This document shows, in pieces, positions 23,181-30,997 of a DNA stretch of 38,366 nt. Under the pieces are notes generated by a model. It was not told the origin of the DNA and did no database searches. It saw only the letters and a program-made list of their open reading frames with translations. Origin of the DNA: an uncultured Muribaculaceae bacterium. GTDB lineage: Bacteria; Bacteroidota; Bacteroidia; Bacteroidales; Muribaculaceae. Position 1 is the first letter of the stretch. Each line of letters begins with the position of its first letter. A program made the position numbers and the translations under genes. The DNA is taken from positions 1 to 38,366 of the forward strand of contig CAJUFH010000024.1 of the NCBI GenBank assembly GCA_910585755.1, read 5' to 3'.

Positions 23181-26138
23181 ATGAAGGTATTGCATAAGCT
23201 GGCAGCTTTGGGCCTCTGCGCCCTGGCGGCGTTCGTTGCCGCGGCTCAAGGTTCCGTGATTGTTACGCCCCCTCTCTCGATTGGGAGCGGTGCCGAGCGG
23301 GTTGCCTCGATTTCTAACAGCAATCTCCGCTTGAGCTATATGAAATGCGGAGACGGCAACAAGGCGCTCGCTTGCGCCATGGAAGTCAAAGTCGACGGAC
23401 GATGGCTCCCCTTCCTCTCCCCGATGGAGGACAACAAGGTGTTTGTCGTGACCGGCCCGGAAAAGCTCAAACGCCCCAACTACAAGCAGTATTTCCCCGC
23501 CTGGAACTCCGGCGACTCCCTCTCGATGAATCCTTTCGCAAGCGGTTCGGTCTGCGAGGCGGTCCCCGTCGCGGCCCGTAATATCGACAAAAATTCGATA
23601 GAGGTCGAGTACGTTACCGCCGGAGACCACGCTGTCCGCGGTGTCTGGACTCTCTCTCGGAGCGGCAAAAGCGCCGACCTTTCGCTGGAATTTACCCCTG
23701 CGGCCCCCGGATGCTATTCCCTGGGGGTGATGGGGTTGCATGCTCCGCTCCCCTCCGCGGTCACTAACGTCCTCCTCCCTCCTATGTACCAGTACCGCCG
23801 TATTCCCGCCGAACCGCAGATGCTCCTTTCCGTAATGATGCCCCAGCCGGTTGCCATTGTGGAGGCCGCGGTCGGCGACAGGAAGATGTCGGCTTTCGTC
23901 AGCGGCGACGATTCGGTTTTTCCCCTGGACTGGGGCGGGGTAGATTATTCCCCGATGGGTTTCTCTCTGAAAAACCACGCCAATATGGTCGAGCCGGTCG
24001 CGTTCTCCCCTGTGATCGGGATGGTCGACAGCAAGATGAAGGCCGGAGAGAAAATAGTCCGCAAGTTCGTGGTCGGACTGACCGCCGAACCCTGGAATGA
24101 GACTCTGGAACATGTCGCTCAGAATGTTTATGCGGTGAAGGACTACCGCCACCAGCCCGACAAGTCGCTGACGGAAACGATGTTCAGCATTATCAATCTG
24201 ATGAACGATCCGGAACATGGCGGATGGGACGACGCGATGCGCGGTTTTTACGACATCGAGGGGAAGCCCACCAAGGCTCCGACCGTCGTTCATTCAGCTC
24301 CGCTGGCTATTATCGCGGCTGCCGTGAATGCCGCCGACGAGGAGATGTATCTGAACCGTGCCCTCCCGACTATTGAATATACTCTCTCCCGCAAGGGGTA
24401 CCGCTGGAGTACCCGCACTACCGACGACGGCTACAACAAGGATCCAGAGACCCTGCGCCTTTCTCCCTTCGGCTCCCAGTTCACGACAACCTATTTCGAA
24501 GGGCTTGACCGCTTGCTCGGCGGACTGAATCCCTGGCTTCGGGATATCGCGCTCCCCGACGGGGAGCTGCGTGTCCCAAAGGGTTATTCCGCTCCGATTC
24601 TCTCCTGGGTACAGGCGCTTTACGCCTATCGTATGACCGGCGACCAGAAATGGCTACGCAGGGCGAAGAGTGTCGCGGAACGCGATGCCAAGATGCATAT
24701 CTTTACCAACAGCCCTAAACCGCAGCGCTATCAGGCGTTCTATAACTCGACGATTTACGCTCCCTGGTGGGACTTCATCGACCTGTACGAGACCACCGGC
24801 GACAGGCAATGGCTCGATGCGGCCCGCTACGGCGCCGCGCACACTATTGCCGGAATACGCTCCTGGCCTGCTGTCAAGGACTCCGTGCAGACGATCCATC
24901 CCGGAGGTGTCTACAACGGCAACACCACGATGTGGTGGAAAGGCTCCGAACAGTTCCGCCTCGGTTTCCCCAGGCAGGAAGGAGACGCCCCAGAGCATGA
25001 GGTTGAGCAATGGCGGGTGTCTCCCGTAGGGCTTGGATTCGAGCAGCCCTCGACCTACTTCCTCCGTAACAAAGGGAAGCTGACGCGTCCCGTGTTCATG
25101 AGCTCCTGGGCGCCGTCACTCCTTCGCCTTAACCAGTATACCGGGCTGGATATTTTCGACACATATGCCCGCAACGCTGTCATTGGCCGCTTCACCAACT
25201 ACCCCGGCTACTATGCTACGGGCTATACCGACCTGACTATGAGCGAGGTTTTCCCCTATAAAGGTCCCGACGTCAGCTCGATTTACTACCACCATATCCC
25301 GCCCCACCTGGCTTTTACTGCTGACTATCTTGTCAGCGAGGCTGTGCAGCGCTCAGAAGGGAAAGTTTCCTTTCCCTATGGCAAGCAGGAGGGATTCGTC
25401 TGGTTCTCGAACCGCATCTTCGGAGGCGCTCCCGGTACCGTCTATGACGACAAAAACGTCCGCCTCTGGCTCAAGAAAGGTCTCCTGACGAGTTCCAACC
25501 CCGAGGTCAATTACCTGACCGCCGTCTCCGACAAGAACCTTTGGATTCTCCTCTCCAACGAGGACCGCCGCGAAACAACAACCGCCATAACCCTATCCCC
25601 TGAAACCGCCTCCCTCCTCTCGGCTTCTTCCTCTCAACCTTCTTCCCTCTCTGCCAAACTCTCTGGCAAAGGCGCGAAGCTCTCCATCCCTCCCATCTCT
25701 CCCACCACTCCCATAACTCACAATTCTCTCATTCCTCCAACCCTCGAAGTTTCCCTCCCTTCTAAAGGCTTTGCCGCGATCTCCATCCCGCTCAAAGATG
25801 GCGCGGCCGAAAGCCCGGCTCTCGCCCGGCTCCTCGGTACTTCCTCCATCCCGGCTTTGGAAAACGGCTGGAAGGTTACCGAGAGCGGAACCGCGGCCGG
25901 AAAGATTTACACCTTCCGCATCCGCTCGCCGTTCGGCTGGGATTCTGTCTACGGCTTTTGCGAGACCCCTCCCGCCGAAGGGATTTCGGTCAGCGTCGAG
26001 TGCGACGGCAAAAACCGTGTCATCGCCGACTATCCCTTTGAATGGTCCTTCGCGAAATTCGCTCCTTCCGACACAATCAGGCTCTCGGTGAAGGTTTCCG
26101 ACGGAAATGGCGAGAAAACCGCGGAAATCGAAATATAG
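23181..26138 (+). CDS. Exported alpha/alpha-toroid protein, putative glycan-degrading enzyme (paralogue B)
   Basis: A 985-residue exported protein (signal peptide ending VAAAQG, about residue 24) colinear with the catalytic part of the frameshifted 5880-9339 protein but lacking both its N-terminal CBM-like domain and its T9SS tail. Conserved landmarks are EDNKV, GGLNPWL, the helical hairpins MTGDQKWLRRA and TTGDRQWLDAARYGA, IHPGGVYNG, TMWWKG, EQWRVSPVGLG, YARNAVIGR, PGYYATGYTD and GPDVSSIYYHHIP. Near residues 805-865 an extra Ser/Pro/Thr-rich linker occurs, encoded by C/T-rich DNA unlike the rest of the gene. A C-terminal beta domain follows (IRSPFGWDSVYGF). Without a sorting tail it is probably periplasmic. 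ATG 23181 is chosen over a TTG six bases earlier. The enzyme activity is unknown. Confidence 0.8.
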   Translation: MKVLHKLAALGLCALAAFVAAAQGSVIVTPPLSIGSGAERVASISNSNLRLSYMKCGDGNKALACAMEVKVDGRWLPFLSPMEDNKVFVVTGPEKLKRPNYKQYFPAWNSGDSLSMNPFASGSVCEAVPVAARNIDKNSIEVEYVTAGDHAVRGVWTLSRSGKSADLSLEFTPAAPGCYSLGVMGLHAPLPSAVTNVLLPPMYQYRRIPAEPQMLLSVMMPQPVAIVEAAVGDRKMSAFVSGDDSVFPLDWGGVDYSPMGFSLKNHANMVEPVAFSPVIGMVDSKMKAGEKIVRKFVVGLTAEPWNETLEHVAQNVYAVKDYRHQPDKSLTETMFSIINLMNDPEHGGWDDAMRGFYDIEGKPTKAPTVVHSAPLAIIAAAVNAADEEMYLNRALPTIEYTLSRKGYRWSTRTTDDGYNKDPETLRLSPFGSQFTTTYFEGLDRLLGGLNPWLRDIALPDGELRVPKGYSAPILSWVQALYAYRMTGDQKWLRRAKSVAERDAKMHIFTNSPKPQRYQAFYNSTIYAPWWDFIDLYETTGDRQWLDAARYGAAHTIAGIRSWPAVKDSVQTIHPGGVYNGNTTMWWKGSEQFRLGFPRQEGDAPEHEVEQWRVSPVGLGFEQPSTYFLRNKGKLTRPVFMSSWAPSLLRLNQYTGLDIFDTYARNAVIGRFTNYPGYYATGYTDLTMSEVFPYKGPDVSSIYYHHIPPHLAFTADYLVSEAVQRSEGKVSFPYGKQEGFVWFSNRIFGGAPGTVYDDKNVRLWLKKGLLTSSNPEVNYLTAVSDKNLWILLSNEDRRETTTAITLSPETASLLSASSSQPSSLSAKLSGKGAKLSIPPISPTTPITHNSLIPPTLEVSLPSKGFAAISIPLKDGAAESPALARLLGTSSIPALENGWKVTESGTAAGKIYTFRIRSPFGWDSVYGFCETPPAEGISVSVECDGKNRVIADYPFEWSFAKFAPSDTIRLSVKVSDGNGEKTAEIEI

Positions 26139-26210
26139 TGCGAGAAAATTGAAAACCACGCGAATATAGTGTTAGAATTTTGACGTATAATCGGTAATAC
26201 CGGATTCCAA

Positions 26211-27419
26211 ATGAAACGTTTTATAACCTCCGCATGGCTGTTTATAGCCGCTTTGGCCGTGATGGCGCAGTCTGCGCCTAAATCGGTGTCACTGGCTGAA
26301 CCTCAGCCGTTTGACCAGCCCGGTTGGGACGATGTGAAGATGTATGTTCCCTCGGAAGTGTGCAAGAAGCACGGCCTTTGGAAAGATGTCGAGGCTGCCC
26401 GCGACTCTCGTATGAAGCTGTATGCCAGCAAGTTCCCTACCGTCTTTACCAGCAGCCACCCCAAATCGACCCTCTCCTTCGCCTTCGACGGCGACCTCTT
26501 CGGCATCTACGACATAGCGGGTCCTGAAATGGGTGAGCTCGAGGTCTATGTCGATGGTCAGATGGTGTATCTCAAGCACTTAGCCGACACGGACCAGCCT
26601 GTTTTCGAGGCCACATCCCTTGACGGTACCCACTTCCTCGACCGCCGCGCCGACGAGCGTTCCCTCCGATACGCCCTCATCAAAGTAGCCCCGGGTTTTC
26701 ATCAGATAACGCTGAAAATCAGCGAAGAGAAGGGCGAGGAGAAGGCTTATCTCATGCTCGGCCGCATCCTGGTCCGCGGCGAAATCGCCGAGGCCAACCC
26801 CATAAAGGGCCTTCCAAAAATGAAGCAGCAGCTCAAATGGGAAAAGAAAATCAAAGACTATATGGTGCGCGATGCCGAACAGGCTGGGCTTCAGGATGCT
26901 ACGCTTGTTGTCGGCAGCTCCTCGATTGATATGTGGAAGAGCCTGGAGAGCGATTTCCCCGGTAAGAACGTCATCCGCCGCGGTGTCTCCGGAACCAAGG
27001 CAATCGACCTCTATAACTACCGCGACCTCTTGATTAAACCCTTCAATCCCAAGCGGATAATCATCTACGAGGGTGACAATGAAATCGGTTTCAAGTGGGA
27101 GGTGTCGGAAATGATGGAGGCTATGAAAAAGCTCTTTTTCGAGGTGCGCCGCATGAAGCCCGATGCCGAGATATGCCTCGTGTCGGTAAAGCCCTCCCCC
27201 GTAAGGGCCAAGAATCTGCCTAAGATACAGGAGTTTAACAGACAGCTTCGCGAGTTCGCCGAGAGCCAGCCTAATACCGGCTTCATCGACATCCATACCC
27301 CGATGCTCGACTCCGACGGCAATGTCCGTCCCGAGCTTTTCCTGAAAGACGGCCTGCATCCCGCGCCCGAAGGGTATGACATATGGCGCGAGGAGTTCGG
27401 CAAAGTAATCAATAAATAA
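26211..27419 (+). CDS. SGNH/GDSL-family esterase, exported
   Basis: A 402-residue exported hydrolase (signal peptide about 1-22, ending VMAQS). Residues about 25-190 form a beta-sandwich resembling the ligand-binding-like N-domain of Bacteroidales carbohydrate esterases. The SGNH domain runs from about 225: block I is VVGSSSIDMW (catalytic Ser about 237), a block II Gly lies in RRGVSGT (258-261), block III is GDNE (288-291, Asn290) and block V is DGLHP (380-384, Asp380 and His383). All four SGNH residues are therefore present. It probably removes acetyl or other acyl groups from glycans. A 72-base gap with two imperfect copies of a GAATATAGTG-type motif separates it from the upstream gene, and 21 bases separate it from GH3. 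The acyl group and the sugar are unknown. Confidence 0.88.
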   Translation: MKRFITSAWLFIAALAVMAQSAPKSVSLAEPQPFDQPGWDDVKMYVPSEVCKKHGLWKDVEAARDSRMKLYASKFPTVFTSSHPKSTLSFAFDGDLFGIYDIAGPEMGELEVYVDGQMVYLKHLADTDQPVFEATSLDGTHFLDRRADERSLRYALIKVAPGFHQITLKISEEKGEEKAYLMLGRILVRGEIAEANPIKGLPKMKQQLKWEKKIKDYMVRDAEQAGLQDATLVVGSSSIDMWKSLESDFPGKNVIRRGVSGTKAIDLYNYRDLLIKPFNPKRIIIYEGDNEIGFKWEVSEMMEAMKKLFFEVRRMKPDAEICLVSVKPSPVRAKNLPKIQEFNRQLREFAESQPNTGFIDIHTPMLDSDGNVRPELFLKDGLHPAPEGYDIWREEFGKVINK

Positions 27420-27440
27420 CCACAGACCAACAGATTAGAT

Positions 27441-29942
27441 ATGTTTATCACGCGCAAGACCATATTATCCGTTTCTCTGCTGGCAATCACCGCTGCGGCT
27501 TCCGCCCAGGTCTATAAGGACGCTACGGCCGATGTAGAGGCTCGCGTCGAAGACCTTCTCGGGCGTATGACCCTCGAAGAGAAGATTGACTATATCGGAG
27601 GCTACAACGGCTTCTATATCAGGGCTATCGAACGGCTCGGAGTACCGGAAATCAAGCTGACCGACGGCCCGGTCGGGACGCACAAGGACGGCAAAAGCAC
27701 GGCTTATCCTGCCGGAGTGCTGACCGCCTCGACCTGGAACCGCGGCCTCGTCTATGAGCTTGGACGCCAGCTTGGTAGGGACAGCCGCGCCCGCGGGGTG
27801 CATGTACTGCTCGGCCCCGGTGTGAATATCCTCCGAGCCCCGATGTGCGGCCGTAATTTCGAGTATTTCACTGAGGATCCGTACCTTAACGCCGAGACGG
27901 CCTGTGCCTATGTCGGAGGTCTCAAGAATCAGGGCGTTGTAGCGACATTGAAGCATTATGCCGCGAACAACCAGGAGTGGGACCGCAACAACGTCAGCTC
28001 CGATATTGACGAGCGTACCCTACACGAGATATATTTCCCTGCGTTCAAGGCCGCCATACAGAAGGCGGGTGCCGGCAGCGTCATGGACAGCTACAACCTG
28101 GTGAACGGTGTGCATGCCACTCAGAGTGACTACCTTAACAATAAGGTGCTCCGCGACCAGTGGGGCTTTACCGGGGTCGTGATGAGCGACTGGTCGGCCA
28201 CTTACGACGGGATTGAGGCGGCTAACGGGGGGCTCGACCTTGAGATGCCCCGTGCGAAATGTATGAACCGCGAGATGCTGATTCCGGCGATAAAGGATGG
28301 CCGCGTAAGCGAAAAGACCATCGACGACAAGGTCCGCCGCCTTCTGCGCATGATTTTCGCCAACGGATTCTTTGAAAGAGAGCAACTTGACAAGACGATT
28401 CCGATGGATAACCCCGAAGGCGCGGCCGCGGCATTGCAGTTGGCGCGCGAGGGAATCGTGCTCCTGAAAAACGAGGGAGCGCTGCTCCCCGTGAAGCCGT
28501 CGGTTAAGCGCGTGGCGGTCATCGGACCGAACGCAAACAGCTATATATCAGGTGGCGGCTCCTCGTACACCTTCCCGTTCCACAGTGTGTCGCTCCTCGA
28601 CGGTATCAAGGCCCAGGCCGGCGACAAGGTTGAGATCCTTTACTCGCCCGGCCTCCCCACGCTGCCTGAAACCGTCGCTTCATCAGTGTTTTACGCTGAA
28701 AGCGGGTCGCCTGTACGGGGACTTAAAGCGGAGTTTTACAACAACCCGAAGCTGAAGGGGGAACCTGTTGAGAGTAAGATAGATACCATCGTCAATATCG
28801 CCAACGGATACCATATCGCGACCGAGCGCCGCGGCCTCCCGTACGACCATTGCTCGATGCGTTGGAGCGGCGTGGTGCGTCCGGAAAAGAGCGCCAACTA
28901 CCGCTTCGTCGTGCGCGGATTCGACGGCTTCCGCCTGAAGGTCGGTGGCGAGCAGGTGATTAACGAATGGCGCGACCAGGGTATTACCCGCAAGGAGGTC
29001 GTGCTGCCCCTCGAAGCCGGCAAGGAATATCCTGTCGAGCTCGAGTATTTCGCCAACGTCCACCCCGTAGACATTGCTTTCGGATGGCGCGAGGACAAGC
29101 TTCTCTTCGACGAGGCGGCCAGACTGGCCGGGGAGGCTGATCTGGCGATTGTCTCGATCGGTTTCAACGAAAGTCTGGAACGCGAGAGCAACGACCGCCC
29201 GTTTGAACTCCCTGAATACCAGGATTCTCTTGTCAACTGTGTGGTGGCGGCCAATCCGAACACTGCTGTGCTCGTAAATGCCGGAGGAAATGTCGATATG
29301 CGCCGCTGGCAAGAGAAGGTTCCCGCGCTCGTTTACCTCTGGTACCCGGGTCAGGAAGGTGGAACCGCGGCGGCTGAAATCCTTTTCGGCAAAACGAATC
29401 CCAGCGGCAAGCTCCCTGTTACTTTCGAGAAGCGTTGGGAGGACAATCCCGCCTATCCATACTATTACGATCCTGATGGTGACAAGCGTGTCGCCTATGG
29501 CGAGGGACTGCTTGTCGGGTACCGCCACTACGACACCAAGGGGGTGACACCAAATTTCCCCTTCGGCTACGGACAGAGTTATACCACTTTCGGCTATTCC
29601 GGTCTCGATGTCAGGAAGGAGGGCAAGAAAGGAGAGATTCTCTATCGTGTCACTTTCGATATCGAGAACAAAGGTCAAATGGATGGGATGGAGACAGCGC
29701 AGGTATATGTGCGTCCGATAAATCCCAAAGTGTTCCGCCCGTTCAAGGAGCTTAAAGGCTACGACAAGAAGATGATAAAGGCTGGAGAGAAAGTACGCTA
29801 TGAGATTCTGCTTGACGAGGAGGCGTTCGCCCACTATGATCCCGCCGCGGGAGGTTTCATAGCCGACCCCGGCAAGTATGAGATTCTCGTCGGCCCCTCC
29901 TCGGCCGAAACGCCGCTGCGCAAGACCGTAACACTGAAATAG
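27441..29942 (+). CDS. Glycoside hydrolase family 3 beta-glycosidase with PA14 insert
   Basis: An 833-residue exported GH3 enzyme (signal peptide about 1-22). The N-terminal barrel (about 30-310) shows the KHYAANN motif (171-177) and the nucleophile Asp250 in VVMSDW. The second alpha/beta domain begins near 330 (LAREGIVLLKNEGALLP). A PA14 domain is inserted at about 405-545 (GLKAEFYNN to VDIAFGWRE), as in many beta-glucosidases, and may shape specificity for short oligosaccharides. The fibronectin-type-III-like domain ends the protein. It should release terminal beta-linked sugars in the periplasm. It is the last gene of the operon and the only recognised classical glycoside hydrolase in the window. 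Substrate cannot be fixed to glucose, xylose or GlcNAc from sequence alone. Confidence 0.95.
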   Translation: MFITRKTILSVSLLAITAAASAQVYKDATADVEARVEDLLGRMTLEEKIDYIGGYNGFYIRAIERLGVPEIKLTDGPVGTHKDGKSTAYPAGVLTASTWNRGLVYELGRQLGRDSRARGVHVLLGPGVNILRAPMCGRNFEYFTEDPYLNAETACAYVGGLKNQGVVATLKHYAANNQEWDRNNVSSDIDERTLHEIYFPAFKAAIQKAGAGSVMDSYNLVNGVHATQSDYLNNKVLRDQWGFTGVVMSDWSATYDGIEAANGGLDLEMPRAKCMNREMLIPAIKDGRVSEKTIDDKVRRLLRMIFANGFFEREQLDKTIPMDNPEGAAAALQLAREGIVLLKNEGALLPVKPSVKRVAVIGPNANSYISGGGSSYTFPFHSVSLLDGIKAQAGDKVEILYSPGLPTLPETVASSVFYAESGSPVRGLKAEFYNNPKLKGEPVESKIDTIVNIANGYHIATERRGLPYDHCSMRWSGVVRPEKSANYRFVVRGFDGFRLKVGGEQVINEWRDQGITRKEVVLPLEAGKEYPVELEYFANVHPVDIAFGWREDKLLFDEAARLAGEADLAIVSIGFNESLERESNDRPFELPEYQDSLVNCVVAANPNTAVLVNAGGNVDMRRWQEKVPALVYLWYPGQEGGTAAAEILFGKTNPSGKLPVTFEKRWEDNPAYPYYYDPDGDKRVAYGEGLLVGYRHYDTKGVTPNFPFGYGQSYTTFGYSGLDVRKEGKKGEILYRVTFDIENKGQMDGMETAQVYVRPINPKVFRPFKELKGYDKKMIKAGEKVRYEILLDEEAFAHYDPAAGGFIADPGKYEILVGPSSAETPLRKTVTLK

Positions 29943-29954
29943 TTAACGAACCTG

Positions 29955-29990
29955 GTCGGACAAGTCGGACAGGTCAGACAATTCGGACGG
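29955..29990. repeat. Four imperfect 9-bp tandem units (GTCGGACAA type)
   Basis: Units at 29955, 29964, 29973 and 29982 read GTCGGACAA, GTCGGACAG, GTCAGACAA and TTCGGACGG. They lie directly after the GH3 stop and run into the terminator stem. Confidence 0.75.
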
Positions 29991-30044
29991 GGCAGACTGC
30001 TCAATAATTAGAGAGTCTGCCCCGTCTGTTGTATTGTCTTTTTA
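29986..30044. terminator. Terminator of the PUL operon, between convergent genes
   Basis: A 13-bp perfect stem GACGGGGCAGACT (29986-29998) pairs with 30014-30026 around a 15-nt loop. A T-rich stretch with TTTTT ends at 30043. It lies between the GH3 gene and the convergent metallopeptidase gene and marks the likely end of the 19-kb operon. Confidence 0.85.
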
Positions 30045-30064
30045 ATATCTTAGAGTATTGGGTC

Positions 30065-30928
30065 CTAAAGGTTTTCGTAGGCCGGGGAGAAGGTGTCGCC
30101 CTGGAGGGGGTCGCCGGTACGGATACCTTTGGCGAGCCACGTCATGCGTTGCGAGGAGCGCCCGTGGTTGAAGGAGTCCGGCACTTCCCTCCCGGTTGCC
30201 TTCTTCTGCAGGTAGTCGTCGCCGATTTTCGAGGCGGCGTTTATGGCGTTCTCCACGTCGCCCGGCTCGATGGAGTTGAACATCGCGTTGTCGCGGTTTG
30301 CCCATACTCCGGCGTAATAGTCGGCCTGGAGTTCCAGGCGCACGCTAATCCTGTTCGCCTCCTTCTCCGATACCCGGCTCATGAGGTCGTGCGCCTGGTC
30401 GAGAGTGCCGAGGAGGTACTGGACGTGGTGGCCTACCTCGTGGGCTATGACATAGGCGTATGCGAAATCGCCGCTCGCGCCGATAGACTGCTGCATCTGC
30501 TTGAAGAAATCCAGGTCGAGGTAGACAGTTTGGTCCGCCGAGCAGTAGAAAGGCCCGGTCTGCGACGTGGCGTGGCCGCAACCCGATTGTACCGCCCCGG
30601 TGTAAAGCACCATCTTGGGGCACTCGTACTCGCCCCAGCCCTGACGGTGGAACTCCTCGATCCATACATCTTCAGTTCCGGCGAGCACTTTCGACGCGAG
30701 GTCGGCCAGGCGCTCGTCCTCCGCGTCGGGCTGGTAATTTTCAGCATACACGCCTCGGCTCTGCTGCCCGACGACGTTGCTGATTACGTCGCCCACGCTC
30801 CCGCCGCTCATCAGCGTCACGACCGCCACGAGTATAATCCCGACAATCCCGCCGCCGATTCCCGCCGCCTTGCCCATGCCGCGCCGGTCGTTCACATTGT
30901 TGCTGTTCCTTCGTCCGTCCAGTCTCAT
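30065..30928 (-). CDS. Membrane-anchored neutral zinc metallopeptidase (YpfJ/PF04228 family)
   Basis: A 287-residue protein of the usual size for this family. A short basic N-terminus is followed by a Gly-rich membrane segment (about 22-41), then the peptidase domain. The zinc motif HEVGH is at 163-167, a likely third ligand Glu is in RLELQADYYAG (about 199), and the family segment SGCGHATSQTGPFYC is near 115-129. It is presumably held in the inner membrane with its active site outside the cytoplasm; the target proteins are unknown. It lies on the minus strand 69 bases after mutS2 and may share its transcript. It has no evident link to the glycan locus. Confidence 0.93.
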   Translation of the reverse strand: MRLDGRRNSNNVNDRRGMGKAAGIGGGIVGIILVAVVTLMSGGSVGDVISNVVGQQSRGVYAENYQPDAEDERLADLASKVLAGTEDVWIEEFHRQGWGEYECPKMVLYTGAVQSGCGHATSQTGPFYCSADQTVYLDLDFFKQMQQSIGASGDFAYAYVIAHEVGHHVQYLLGTLDQAHDLMSRVSEKEANRISVRLELQADYYAGVWANRDNAMFNSIEPGDVENAINAASKIGDDYLQKKATGREVPDSFNHGRSSQRMTWLAKGIRTGDPLQGDTFSPAYENL

Positions 30929-30997
30929 AGTAAATTCTTATATAGTTTATAACCTTTCCGATGCGGAACTTGTTTCAAACATCGAAAAGATATGGTG

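Noticed and set aside
26139..26210. Separate promoter for the SGNH esterase and GH3 genes
   Set aside because: The 72-base gap has two imperfect GAATATAGTG-type copies but no TAnnTTTG box, so these genes are kept in the main operon.
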